The translations under genes were made by a program, and so were the position numbers. Below are positions 11,210 to 23,725 of a DNA stretch of 64,000 bases, piece after piece. Location of the stretch: positions 59,785,530 to 59,849,529 of the forward strand of contig CM045763.1 of assembly GCA_025200525.1 (NCBI GenBank), in the 5' to 3' direction. Positions within the stretch are counted from its first letter, which is position 1; every line of letters begins with the position of its first letter. Origin of the DNA: Camellia lanceoleosa. Its lineage: Eukaryota > Streptophyta > Magnoliopsida > Ericales > Theaceae. Below the pieces are notes generated by a model, which did no database searches, had not been told where the DNA came from, and saw only the letters and a list, made by a program, of their open reading frames with translations.

Positions 11210-11560
11210 ATTATCTTCCTAAGACAAATCTTTTAGTTGAAAAAATTTCAAATGACTATCAGCTCTTTGTTTTTGCAAAATTGAGTCAAAATCACACCAT
11301 TGGTCAATCAACCTGTCATCCGATCGGTCGACGGCCTTGACTTGTTGCCTTGACGGTTGTTCGGTCCACCTTTGGTTGCCTGATTCTTTGTCTATTTCTA
11401 GTATTCTTAATGCAAGAAGTATAATTTTTTTCGACGTTAACTTTAAAAAAAATAAATAAATATCATTTTATCATAGTGGGGTTTATTATCACCTGCTAAC
11501 TCTACAGTTAACAAGAACTTTAACATCAGATAATTAAAATAACTTCAAAATTGAAACTTA
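11210..11560. other. Spacer, no gene
   Basis: Sequence lies between the TR-GAG element and the CACTA element. No feature could be supported. Its last three bases (TTA, 11558-11560) are the left target duplication of the CACTA element. Confidence 0.5.
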
Positions 11561-11720
11561 CACTACTAGAAGAGTGACTTTTTGCGTCACTTCTTTTGCG
11601 ACGGTCAAATAAGCTGTCACCAAAAAAAATATATATATATATATCAGCAACAGCCATAACTTATAAGAGATGTAAATAACACGGCTTTCTTTAATTAATT
11701 TTCCCCAATTTCAATTTCAT

Positions 11721-11722
<2 letters not shown>

Positions 11723-11770
<48 letters not shown>
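11723..11770. repeat. (CT)24 microsatellite
   Basis: A pure CT run just inside the left end of the CACTA element. Further CT runs lie at about 11825-11900, 12291-12310 and 15258-15290. Confidence 0.95.
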
Positions 11771-11772
<2 letters not shown>

Positions 11773-11862
11773 GATGGAAGCTCTCACTGTGCCTCAGCTC
11801 TCTCTACTTTTCACCATGGTCGGTATGGCTCTCTCTCTCTCTCTCCTTCGATTTATCAATCT

Positions 11863-11903
<41 letters not shown>

Positions 11904-12700
11904 TTGTTTCTAAATTCAGAAACTTGTAATGTACCTGTCAATTTGTTGAATTTTCAGGTGATTTCATTGCAAATTAGGTGATTTCATCGGTGTCTTGTGA
12001 GAATACAAGTAATTTTGCAATCCTCAACTTCCTCTATCACCTCTGTTTCTCTCTATATTTGACTTAGGAAATCTAGGTTTTCAATTATTTGCAATTCTTT
12101 CTTTTCTCATCTGAAATGTTTCTATCTATTTTCAATTCTTCTCACATATACATGCATATTTATCTACACACATCTGAATTCGATTATTTTTTGTTCAGCG
12201 ATTCATAGCCAATTTCGCAAATTTCATAGAATTTAGGAGAGATACTGTGAGAGAGCAAAAGTTAGGGTTTGATTCATTTACTTTTTAATCTCCTCTCTCT
12301 CTCTCTCTCTATGGCTTTGTTACTCACAATTACATATAGTTTTTAAAAAGAATTTATGACGCTATTCAAACAAAAAATTTCTATAGCCTAAATTTTGTAT
12401 AGACTTGTTTTATTTTAATATTTTGTCTGATGAAGGTGCATTGGAATTTTAATTGAAATTTTTTGTAGTATAGCTAGTGTTTTGTTTATTTATTTATTTT
12501 TTTGAATTTTTACTTAAAAAATTAGTTTCATATTAAAGTTAACATGTGAAGCACAGTAATAATTTTCCCCACATTTACATTCTGAAAATTCACATAATAG
12601 CAGTAAGAATGATAGCATCTAGCTATTTCAATTTGTATTTTCAGTTTAAATGTATTTTGTAGCTCCGTAAACCTGGTGTTTAAGCCCTTTTTGGTAATTG

Positions 12701-12976
12701 TTCGACTTAGCCCCTGTTGTTTTTGGTAATTGTTCGACTTTGTTCCTATCTATTAGTTCATTTGTCTTCATGTTGAATCAAAATTACCGCTTCTCTAAAC
12801 CTGATTTGCTGGGTATATTATTTTTAATAAAAAGTGATACTGTCATAAAACTAATCTATATTAGGCGTATTAATGGCATCACTGATGGAACTTTCTTTCA
12901 ACTGGACTGGTTTCATTAGTGCGATGATTTCAAATATTGCATTCACTTACAAGAGTATCTATTCAAAGAAGCAATG
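12701..12976 (+). pseudogene. Captured fragment of a plastid triose-phosphate/phosphate translocator gene
   Basis: Two exon pieces with a GT-AG intron between them (12726-12864) are visible. The first reads LAPVVF and ends in phase 1 at 12725. The second (12865-12976) completes a Gly and reads on through [21 protein letters not shown] and SIYSKK. This matches the conserved TPT stretch in the plastid inner-envelope antiporter that exports triose phosphate for Pi. A one-base loss just before the exon end (near 12971) breaks the frame. No start, stop or other exons were found. The intron shows that genomic DNA, not cDNA, was captured. Confidence 0.75.
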
Positions 12977-15254
12977 GTAATGTCTTTCACAACATATAAT
13001 TATTCTTAGTATTCTAAATTGTGGATTTAATTTTATGGGATGGAAGAGTGTGGAAGAACACAATTAAGGTCCCCTGCTTGACCTTTAATAATGCTTGATT
13101 ATCTCTTATGTTGCTTTCAAATTTTCTAAATGCAAGAAGTAATGGTGTTGAACACTTGACACGTGTAAGACTTAAAAGAGTATAGGATTTGTGTCCAATG
13201 TGCCTAGTTGGACATGCACCCAGTATCTCTTGCTTAGTCTATTAGGTAATTTTTATAACACTAAACTTTACTGACTAGTATCTTTTTATATTGTGAGTGA
13301 CAGTGTCAATATCAATTTGGTATAAATATAAAATTGTGGAAAGGTTCTTTCTTTGAATAATGGTTAATAAGATTGTGACAAGATACTTCTCTTACTCTTC
13401 CCTAAACCAAAGCATACATGATTAGTCAAAATTGTAAGCTTATATAGACTGTAAGCTTATATAGACTAACAACACTAACTAATATAAGCATGGATCAAGT
13501 TCATAATCCTATGTTGAACAAACTTTTAACTTCAAGAAGTGCTTGTAGTAACTCATTTTATGTATTTTGGAGACATCTTCATCGCTTAATTTGTAATATG
13601 TAAATTGAACATGAATTACTCTCTGTAATGGTTGATTAATCTGTAATCTTCATCTTCATCGATTACTTTTTGTAATGGTTGATTAATCTGTAATGTTGGA
13701 AAGTTGATTGAATAATAATAGAATAAATCTCTGTCTCTGAAGGTTAATTGAATAATAATAATGTTGGAAGGTTGTTCCCAGATTTCCAAGGTTGAATAAT
13801 AATAATATTATGTATTTGTTACAGATGTATGCAATGGAATTTCTGATAATTAATTTTGTTTGTTCATGATTGCGAGGGATCACATCTCAGTCAGCTACAA
13901 AGAACCTATTGCTTATTAACAATTTTCCATGGACTCTGTTCAATTCCATCTGATTCTGCACGTTATTTAATCCCTTAGAGATAAAGATTTATGTTCTGAT
14001 TCTCTTTGATTTAATTTGTTAAACAATATGATTGATCTTATACTTATGAGCTATCTCTGCTATCTTCTTTTTTTCCAGCCTTTTATAGTAGTTGGTGCGG
14101 TGATTCTCAAAAAGTCGGATGTGTTGCTTGTAAAGCGATGCGTACATTTATAACGATCTCGACTTTATCATCGTACTTCTTTTTCTACGAAGTTGTTGGA
14201 GACGGGCAAATTTTAAGCTATTGTTTTAGTTTAGTAATACACCAAATAAAGGCAATTGTTTTAACGGCTTTGGCATCATGATAACTCTAAGCGTGTTTCT
14301 TGCCTTTTGGAGACTTCGATGAAACCACTTGTTTTACTGCACGGCTAGTTATTGAGTATGATGTGTATCCACTTTTGCTTAAGTGCCTAACTGATGGGTA
14401 AGCTGCCAGAATATTCAATTTATTATTATTATTATTTTTTTGTTGCATTTGGCTTTTCTATTACGTTTTTGTAATTTACTCAACTTACTAATGATAAAGA
14501 GTTTTTCTGATTGTCATTTACTTTTTGGTTAATGGGAATACTTTAAGGTGTGAAACGTGTTAAGGAGTCAGCTGAATGACACACACACACACATATATAT
14601 CAAGTGATGGAAAGAGTGAATTAGAATCTAGCTACATCTGTGTTGTATTTCATGTTGTTTTGAGGTGAAGGTCCAAGACACTTAGCATTCTTGTTGGAAG
14701 TCAGCCCCTTGTCCAAACTTTATGCTGGATATTTATTCTTATAATATTTTCATCATATTCCCTTTTATTGGATGTTGGATGGTTGTGCCATTAGGATATG
14801 CAGCCTCCGTTTGGGAAGTGGGTTGGCTTTTTGGCTTTTTAGCTTTTTTGGCTATTTTAGCCTAGGCTAAAAAGCTTGGTTTGGGAAGCACTTTTTGGCT
14901 TTTTTAACTTTTTTTGTGAGAGAAGAGTGTAATGATTATGGGTTGGATGTGATATTTTGTTTGTTGTGACTAAATAGCCTATTTTGTAACCAACTTGCCA
15001 AACAACACCGCAGTATGTTCACATTTTTGCTTGTGCTCCTCTCTGGTGGTATTTGTTTTTAATCCCTTGCCTTGTATCCAGAAGGTAGATCAGAAAGATT
15101 GGAAGGGGTTTTTTGAAAATTGGAGGGACTTATGTCTGGGTAATTATAGTATCAGGAGAATAGACGGGTGCACAATTTATCATGAAGTTGGTTTTGACAT
15201 GTGCTATTGACTTCATGTTGTTTCAGAATATTCTTGTTGCCAAAAAGTTTAGAT

Positions 15255-15294
<40 letters not shown>

Positions 15295-18042
15295 AAATGA
15301 AAGCAAAATCTTATGTGATTGAGGGAATTTTTCAAAACCTTCAAATGATGTTGTTGGTTGATTTTGGACTGCAACCAAATGAAGGCAACATCTCATGTGA
15401 TTGACAAACATTCAAGTAGAGGCAATTGAGGGAATTTTTCAAGACCTTCAAATGATGTTGTTGGTTGATTTTGGACTGCAACCAAGCAAAATTTTCAAAA
15501 TCCTCATAAGATTCATTGATTCATAAGACTCATTGATTTTGTTTAACATGTGAATCCCTTTGTTAATCCATCGAATCATGTTGTGATTAGCACCTTAAGT
15601 TCTTTTGTTTCCTAGAGGTCAAGGTCATACTGAGCTCTATTTGCAACATTGACTCCATAAAGATAAGAAACTTGAGTAATTGTGCTCTCTAAAAAATATG
15701 GCGGACACCTGATTTACCTTTATTTCCAAGAAGGAAACCAAGAGTCTCGTTCCAGATGTTAAATTTGTGATGTTGCTAGCACAAACTTTTTTCTTTCTTT
15801 TGGATAAGTAGCTAGCACGGAGTTTTGTAGCATTGTCACTCCTTAAAGTGCGAAATGAGGGTCACTAAAGCGGTAAAGCGCTTGGAGATTTATTAATGTT
15901 CTATATTTTAATTTATAGTTGCTTGGGGTTTGTTGGACAGATGTTGTTATCATACAACTATCGATGTGGTAGTAGTTACCTTCATAGTATCTTCTTTATT
16001 TTGCTTTCTGGATGCCATTTTGTTTCATAAATCATGCAAAAAAGTAAAGTATGTGAAATCGATTGCTTTGTTGTCTTTAGCGATGAACAAGTTGCCGCTG
16101 AAGCAATGGATGCAATTAGGAATTTTTGGCTCTGCGAAGGAATGAATGGTAAGGACTTATGCGCTTTGAGTTGAAAGCTTTTTAATTTTTTTCAGTTTTA
16201 TTTTCTTTAGAACATCAGATAATCACAACTACAAAACTTGTTTTTGTCTTGCAAGAATAGCATGATCATTTTCTATGAATCCTGATGTTTATTTTGTTTT
16301 ATTTTCTTGCTAATTTGTTGCAGGACATCATCTTTCCAGCTAATACCAATGAAGCTACTCACCTTAGAAATGTAGCAGCAGGATGCCAAGGGCTTCTTCC
16401 TTAAAAAGCTACCAAGTACATTAGGCATAAGTTTTATTTAAATCTCAATGAGTGTGCTGGTTATGGTCATTCTCACTCTCTATGAAAATTGAGATTATCT
16501 GGCAATTGTTTCTCTGAATTTTTTTGTCCTTCAACATGTTTCAGGGACGGGTTCGGGTTTTAGCTTTAATTGTGAAGCTATTCTCTATTTCCACTCAGAG
16601 CGCTATAGTTTACAACTCAAATCTTCTTAGTCTATTAGAGGCGAGATAAGCAATGTGAATGACACACTCATGACTTTGAGTGTTTTGGAGCTCTTTTATG
16701 AGGTTTGGCATTGTTAACTCACATTTTGTATAATTCCTGGGTGTGTCTGTGTGCTAATAGTTGCATTATGTTATATGTGGAGACTCCTCTATGATAATTA
16801 TTTGTTATATATTCTAAACTATGTTAGCACTTCTCATGCTACATTTTAACTTTAGCGAGGATTTTGGTGTGTCTTCATTTTATCATATTATTTTTGCATG
16901 AACACTTGAAAAGAAAGACAACCAAAAGCGTGCAACAAAGCACATTAAACACTCATGCAATCATTTTATTTTGTGTTTATACTGTTTGTTGAGAGAATGT
17001 GCAATTAAAGCTAGTATCAAATGGATTTGCTGACAATCAATATTACCTTTTGTTATTAGAACTCAAATTAGAATAATGATTTTGCATGTTGCTACAGCCA
17101 TTTGATATGCTTCAATGAGAAGTAATAACTAGCATGGAATCAAATATTCACCAGTGAATACCGGTAATTGTCTTCTAGTTGCAACTTTCCATTGCTGAAC
17201 CAAATCTCATTGATTCATAGGAGTTGTGGACAATCACTATTCATTTCAAACTCAGACAAATTTGCATGAACTCCTTACATGTAAGTTGGCTCAGATTCTG
17301 CTATTAGAAATGCATTGGAATGCTTGCAACCCTTGTCATTTGAACTGAATTCCCATCAATCCAAGCAAACTCAGATGCTAAATTCTTTCACCACAAGATG
17401 TATAACCTAGGAAAGACCCTGACATACAAGTCCTATAACTTCTTTTTGGTCCTATAACTTCTTTTTGGTTCTTGGTTTCACTTTGAAGCTGTCTCTCCAT
17501 CGTCTGTTCTTCCAAACATGGGTAGTACATAGATTCTTTTGTCATTGGCTCTGTTAACTCGCTTTTTGATTTGCAGGTTAGAGGTTACCTCATTCATCTT
17601 GTTAGTACGGAACTACAGAACTCATCGGGTGTCTGCAAATCCAAGGTGCTCAAGAGTTTTGGCAATTGGTAATGCAAGTGTAAAAAGGTCAGTGCTATTC
17701 AATGGCATAAAGGAACAGCTACTTGAATAGTAAAATTTAACAATCATGTCTCTCAAAACACAATAATCAGTGCATTTTTACTTTCTTCCAAACAAAAAAG
17801 TTCCTAGAAAATGAAATTTTGAGGTTGCTCCATTGGCAGGCTTCCTTTTTCGGTGTGCAATAACATTTGTGGACACTTTCAGAAACAAGATTTGCATCAA
17901 GATGTGTAAACAAGTAGATGTAATTTTACTTGGAAAAGCTTATGCAAAAAATTTTCCCCCTTCTTCATATTTCTGAGAATTGGTAACTAGCCTGGCATTA
18001 TTAAATCTGTTTATTAACTCTGTTTATCATTTCTTTTTGCAG
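12977..18042. other. CACTA interior without a supported gene
   Basis: About 5 kb of AT-rich sequence with short ORFs only. One stretch resembles an exon pair: 16080-16149 after a TTTAG, reading DEQVAAEAMDAIRNFWLCEG, then a GTAAGG donor, then a TTGCAG acceptor at 16322 followed by an open run (IIFPANTNEATHLRNV). The two halves are in different frames and I do not recognise them. They may be further captured pieces. A direct repeat of about 70 bp occurs near 15320-15370 and 15430-15485. Confidence 0.4.
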
Positions 18043-18284
18043 AATCATTCGTGATATTATTCAAAATCATCTATTGCAGGTGAGTCCATGAAATCAAGTT
18101 AGAGTAGATAATATTAAAATGATAGATATATAAATTTATTCACAACAGTCCCTCCAATTTGTTTATCATTTTTCTTTAAGATGTAACAAACATGTATTCT
18201 TGCCAACTGCAGATTCTTTGCCTAATTGCCATGGAGAAGCCTATTTCTCTTACGCCTGAGCATATTCGAGATGAGAAAGTGAAG
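18043..18284 (+). pseudogene. Captured fragment of a cytosolic glucose-6-phosphate dehydrogenase gene
   Basis: Exon 18043-18079 reads IIRDIIQNHLLQ. After a GTGAGT...TGCAG intron, exon 18213-18284 reads [20 protein letters not shown] followed by EKVK. Both match the conserved core of plant cytosolic G6PDH, the first enzyme of the oxidative pentose phosphate pathway, including the small-exon layout. CAMEKP-like wording separates it from the plastid form (AMETP). Splice sites are still consensus and the reading frame across the junction is open. The upstream and downstream exons are missing, so it is a fragment, possibly transcribed within a chimeric transcript. Confidence 0.8.
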
Positions 18285-18685
18285 GTGCATCAATTAGTTT
18301 CTTATGTCTTCTACTGATAATATGTCGGTGGTCTCTTTCTATCAATCGGCTCAAGATTGAAAAACTCTTGGATGCCTTTTCTAGTATGAGAGACATATCA
18401 AGATTTAAGTATTTCTTTTTTACTATGGAATGGAGAACAAATGCATGTAAATGAAGGAGCTTTTCCCCTTGTCATATTGCTTTCATTTCTTGCATTTCTT
18501 TTCATAAAAGAACTTTTTTCAAGTTTTTAGTTGTAATAACTTTTACATATGGCTTAAATTTTGAGACTCAAATAGAATGTTCAATAAAATTATAATGCTA
18601 TACTGTCTGAATTCTTGTCATTGTTATTCATAGAGTGCTTAACGCTACACTTTTATTTATTTATTTTTATTTTTATTTTTAATTT

Positions 18686-18953
18686 TTTGCGACAGTAACA
18701 AGATGGTCGCCAAAGATCATGTTAGTGTTTTTCTTTGTTTTTTGCGACGGCAAAATAGGGGTCGCCATAAGCAGTTTAGGTGGTCGCAAATAATTTGCGA
18801 CCGTTGCTTTGCCGTCGCAAAAAGTATTTGCCACCCCCATATTCGCGACCCCCATTTGCCGTCGCATAGGCCGTCGCAAAAAGTCTTTTGCGACTGTTTT
18901 TTATTATTTGCGACGGTTTATAGCGGTCGCAAAAAGTGTTTTTTTTAGTAGTG
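18686..18953. repeat. Right subterminal repeats and TIR of the CACTA element
   Basis: TTTGCGACGG or its complement (GTCGCAAA) recurs about ten times in 270 bp, in both orientations, up to the CACTA terminus. The left end carries only two such motifs (near 11581 and 11597). Confidence 0.8.
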
Positions 18954-19018
18954 TTAACAACTCTATTGGAGCATGAAAAATGAGAATCACTAGTTTACTA
19001 ATAAAATTTGACACTAAG

Positions 19019-19491
19019 GCTACGTTTGTTTGGCGGATTAGGTTAGATGGAATTATTAGTAAAAGGATTGTTACTGAAAGAATTGTTAATGTAGGGATTG
19101 TTAGTGAGGGGATTAAGTAAAAATGTGTTTGTTTTGATGATAGTGTGAGAGATAATTAGTGATGGAATTGTTAAATTATTTTTATATAAAATAAATAAAT
19201 AAATTATTTCTATATTAAAAAAATTAAAACAAATATTAAAGTAAACAAGTGTACTTGGTAAAAGAAAATGAAATTAAAAAAATAATTTTTTTATATAAAA
19301 TAGACTCAATCCCCTCACTATTTTACTAATCTCACCAAAAATCTAGCCAAGCTAATTCCCTTATGTGAGGGTATTCATAGTCCCATGGGACTACTAGTCC
19401 CCTCCGATTTTTGTCAACCAAACATGGGCTATGTAGGGCCCACAGGATTGGTAGTCTAATCCTCCCACCTATGGAGCTAAACAAACATGGC
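19019..19491. mobile_element. MITE, about 470 bp
   Basis: The ends are inverted: GGCTACGTTTGTTTGGCGG on the left and, reverse-complemented, GCCATGTTTGTTTAGCTCC on the right. CTAAG flanks both sides. The interior is AT-rich with GGATT/AATCC-type repeats and no ORF. It resembles the element at 25462-25693. Confidence 0.65.
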
Positions 19492-19800
19492 CTAAGACTG
19501 TCCATCGTAGATGCACTAAGATTTAATCCAAGAAAAAGAAAAATGTATGCTATTGGAAAAAATGTAATGAATATAACATAAAATAAAATAAAAAATGATA
19601 TATAAATTCACATTTTAAATTTATAAATAAAATAATTATTAAATAATTAGATAAGATATGAGAGAAAAATAATACGCAAAAATAATTGATTAATTAATTA
19701 TTAAATTTAAAAAATGAATATAATTTTTAAATTTAATTAATTATTAAATTTAAAAAGTGAATATAATTTTTAAATTTGAATAGTATTATTCAAAATAAAA
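19492..19800. other. AT-rich spacer
   Basis: No gene. A short direct repeat (TTAATTAATTATTAAATTTAAAAA near 19690 and 19735) is present. The last ~25 bp match the start of the second promoter copy near 25690. Confidence 0.5.
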
Positions 19801-21373
19801 TGGGTAAATTACATTTACTTCTCCTGAGGTTTCTGACAAATACAGAGACTTCTCCTGTGATTTGAATAATTACAATAACATCCCATGCTTTACCTGACAA
19901 TGTCAAGATTTCCCATTTTGTCAAATTATTCCAAACGGTGTTACTTTTTCTATAATAAATTACTTTATTGTCTTTCCTTTTAAAATATTAAAAAATGTTT
20001 TTAGATTGGAGGACAGGTTTGGAAGAAATAAACAGTGTTTTGAATAGTATTTTTTGATTTATTTTTTTAAAATATTAAAAAATGTTTAAAAATTTAAATA
20101 TTTTATTTTATAAATATTTTAATTTTTTTAATTTTAATATTTTAAACTCAAAACACAACTTCACACTCAAATTGTAATCAAACATATAACTCAAAACTCA
20201 ATTAAAAAATTATTTTCAAATTTCATAACCAAACACATAACTCAGCATTCTACACTACTTTCAAAACCCTACACTCAAATCATAACCAAACGCATAACAA
20301 AAAAAATAAGATATTTAAAAATATTTTTATAAAATAAAATAAAATATTTAAAATAAAAGATAAAATTTTTATAATTTTTTAATATTTAAAATATTAAAAA
20401 AATACAACACATAGATGTATGAAATATAATGCACATTAAAATAAATAAATAAATATTTAAAATATAAAATATTTACCCTAAAAAAATTAATTCAAAAAAT
20501 TTCAAAATTTATAACCAAACAATTTTTTTTTTTCAAAACTCATAACTCAAAATACGACTCCATACTCAAATCATGATTCTAAAAATAATTTTTTTTTGAA
20601 ATTTTTTTTCTTTTCAAATAGAGTATTTGAAAAAGTTTGTTTTGAGTTTTGAAAAAAGTTTTGAATTGAGTTTTAAGTTTGTGTTTGGTTATGAGTTTTG
20701 AAAATAATTTTTGAATTGAGTTTCGAGTAAAAACATGTTCCGAAAAAAGATTTTTTTAAGAAACATGTCTGGTTCTCTTTTAGAATCACAATTCTAATTT
20801 GAAATTTTCAAAAATCTTTTCAAAACTCATACAATCTTGACTAAATACACAATTCAAAAATTATTTTTAAAATTTATAACCAAACACGAACTTTAAAAAA
20901 TACGAACTTATGTTAAATATATTTTTTAAATATTAAAAAAATTAAAAAAAATTATTTTTATTTTAAAAATTTTATTTTATTTTATAAATATATTTTTAAA
21001 CATTTTAATTTTTTTGTTATGCTTTTAGTTACGATTTGAGTAATGGAGTTTTGAAAGTAGTGTAGAGTGTCGAGTTATGTGTTTGGTTATGAGGTTTAAA
21101 AATAATTTTTGAATTGAGTTTTGAGTTATGTGTTTAGTTACGATTGAAGTGTGAAGTTGTGTTTTGAATTTAAAATATTAAAATAAAAAAAATTAAAATG
21201 TTTACAAAATAAAATAAAATATTTAAATAAAAATTATATATATGAAATAAAATAAAATAATTAAACACTTTTTAATATTTTAAAAAACTAAATCTAAAAA
21301 TACTATTGCAAACATTGCTTGTTTCTTCCTATATTTGTCAAAAATCTAAGAAGAGGTAAATATAATTTACCCA
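19801..21373. mobile_element. Mutator-like long-TIR element without coding capacity (1.57 kb)
   Basis: The left end TGGGTAAATTACATTTACTT is inverted at the right end (TGGGTAAATTATATTTACCT). Similarity between the arms extends inward, with phrases such as GTGTTTGGTTATGAGTTTTG on one side and their complements on the other, so the element is partly a fold-back. AATAAAA flanks both ends. The homologous site at 25685-25710 (ATTATTCAGAACAAAATTTC) lacks the element, giving an empty site. No transposase was seen. Confidence 0.75.
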
Positions 21374-22538
21374 AATAAAATTTCTTGATAGGCAAACAAT
21401 TGTGTGATTTGGGTCTCACCACTTGGAGTAGATTCTATCAACCTCATCTGTGCCTAATTCGATGATTAGGGTGATCCCAAGGAGTGTTTTGAAAAATTGA
21501 TAAAAAGTAAATTTTTTTGACTTTTTGACCTTTTTAAAAAAATTTAGTAAAAAGACAAAAACCAAGTTTTCGAATTGCTCCTCAGTATTTTCGGAGTATG
21601 AACATGTGCTACTCCATAAGATTTTGATTGGAAGAAAGGAGTAGGGGCTCACGATTTATGTTGGAGATGATAAATAATATAAGGGCTAAGTAATTGGTAA
21701 TTGGTTGGAAATATGGTCACGTGGTGTTCCAAAATTATTAAATAATTTCTCATGAAATGGTCCTATATTTATAAATGCTTTTAGACGTATTTTAAAAGTA
21801 TTTTAGATGTAATTTATAAGTTAATTTTTTAACTTATAATAAAAAATATATATAAGAAAGTAAATGGATGATATAATTTTAAAACAAGCCAATAAATTGG
21901 CTTTTTTAGCTCACCCAGAGGCCTTGGGGGGTGCTTGGGAAAATGATAAGTCAAAATATTTTTTTTATATATATTTTTTTTTGTAAATAGTTAAAAAGAA
22001 TGTTTTAGATATTTTATGTATATTTACATTAAAAGTTTAAATGGACTAAATTTTTATAAATAGTCAAAAGTATTTGAATTGATAAAATTAAAACTTCAGT
22101 ATCTATTTTATCAATGAATAAGTCTGGGGGAGCCAGAATTATGGTCCTTAAATTTATTCAAAATGATGATTTGTGATTGAGATTAAATTTATGTAATATG
22201 AAATTCATGATGATAATTTTGAACTACTAAATGATAATTCTCAACAAGTTTTGAATAATTGAGTCTGTAAAAACTTTTGAGGTTTTTATTTTATTTTTTG
22301 ATGTAATTTTTCCAAAATAATCTACATAGTATATCTCGAGGGACTTTGTTGATGCGTTGTTGGACGCTTTAATCATCTTTCATTTGATCGACTGTCTTCA
22401 CTGCATTCTAATTCAAAGCCATGAATGGTCGACAACAACAAGCACTGTCTCTCTCGAATCCTCCAAAATCAAATTAGTCCGTACATTTTCGTCTTTTATA
22501 GTCCTTCTCCTGAAACCCAAAATCCCCCCTCCCAAAAA

Positions 22539-23699
22539 GCGTGAGGATCCTCTAGAGTTTCTTCTCTAGAGTGATCTATCGAAGGGCTGAGATTCTCCCT
22601 TACCCAAACGACGTTGTTTTGGTATGTAATTTGAAAAAGAAAAGAAAAAAAATCAAATTTCAAAATAGAGAAAAGGGCGGAGAGAAACGCTGAGAGAATG
22701 AGAGAAGAAGAGGACGTTGTCGGTATGGCTCCGCCGCTACTGCGGAGATCTGGAAGACTTTTTGCCGCTGTCTTCATCTTCAATCTTTTTCACCGCCGCC
22801 AGTCCAACACACTACAGATCCGTCGACGAGCTAAACTTTAGTCGCATCGTTGTCTTTGATCTCCTTCACCGATCTCCATGTCCGCCAATCTCCATCGTCT
22901 TTGATTCTGTCTTGAATAAATTGAATCATGCTTGTGTTGATTTAATCTTCTTTTTTATTTATTTATATCTCATAGATCAAAATCCATTTTCATTTGATTC
23001 AATCTGTAAATATACATATAGATATACAGAGATACATATTTGTGTAGGTTTGTGTTGATTGTGCAGAGAATGCAAGAGCACTTGAAGAAATTGAAGGATG
23101 CTTGTGTTGATTTAATCTTCTTTTTTATTTAGATCTCACAGGTCAAAATTCATTTTCATTTGATTTAAACTTTAATCCAAAAAAAAAAAAAAAAATCAAA
23201 ACAGAAGTGGGTTTGCCCTGTGGGATTGCTTTGTAGTTTTTGGTCATCCTTCTCATTTCATACATAAACCTCCTGGTGAGTATAATCTTCCAGGGATTAA
23301 AGAAATGACTGGCAATGATGTAATAGTAGATACCACCACCCCCACCGAAGAAGTAAGCCAGGTTTGTTTTGATTGCAAATCTGAACCGATCTATTTCTTG
23401 AATCTAAACCGCTATGCTTTGAGAAAAACTCATTGATTGCTGATGATTTTAGTTTTTAGAAGATGACCCGTGATTTGAAAGCATCAATTTGTATTTTGCA
23501 ACTGTCTTTTCTGTTGAAGGGACTTAGGGTTTTGGGGGAAGAAAAAAAAGAAAACAAAGACAAACGTATGGCTTACTGTTGTTGATTGTTTTTTTTTTTT
23601 GATATCAAAACGACGTCGTTTTCTATCCCTTAATATCAACCATTGGATCTAACTGTAGAGAGATCACTCTAGAGAAGAAACTCTAGAGGATCCTCACGC
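22539..23699. mobile_element. Mutator-like/Pack-MULE-like element with 39-bp perfect TIRs (1.16 kb)
   Basis: Both ends start GCGTGAGGATCCTCTAGAGT and continue identically to 39 bp. The flanks CTCCCAAAA and CCCCCAAAA give an imperfect 9-bp target duplication. There is no transposase. The interior has a short start-to-stop ORF (about 22698-22850, reading MREEEDVVGMAPPLLRRSG) and an exon-like open stretch (about 23217-23360, W-D-C-F-V-V-F-G-H-P then NLPGIKEMTGNDV) ending at a GTTTGT donor-like site. I do not recognise either, and captured host pieces are possible. An internal direct repeat (22925-23003 and 23096-23170) is present. Identical TIRs suggest recent movement. Confidence 0.75.
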
Positions 23700-23717
23700 C
23701 CCCCAAAACTCAAAATG

Positions 23718-23725
23718 GCGCCAAA
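23718..23725 (-). promoter_or_regulatory. E2F-type site in the orphan promoter copy
   Basis: On the - strand TTTGGCGC matches the E2F consensus TTTSSCGC. It is the counterpart of the site at 27597-27604 in front of MSH7. Confidence 0.5.

Larger units (their letters stand above)
11561..18953. mobile_element. Non-autonomous CACTA (En/Spm) DNA transposon, 7.39 kb, with captured host gene pieces
   Basis: The left end is CACTACTAGAAGAGTGACTT and the right end, reverse-complemented, is CACTACTAAAAAAAACACTT. Both ends continue into TTTTTGCG. A 3-bp TTA flanks both sides (11558-11560 and 18954-18956), as expected for CACTA. The right subterminal 270 bp holds many copies of TTTGCGACGG in both orientations, the usual transposase-binding design. 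No TNP2 or TNPA coding sequence was found, so it needs help in trans. The interior contains exons, with introns, of at least two plant genes (12701-12976 and 18043-18284). Confidence 0.85.

Noticed and set aside
22717..23058. 113-residue + strand open frame as a host gene
   Set aside because: It lies entirely inside the 1.16-kb TIR element, has low-complexity AT-rich ends and matches no family I recognise.
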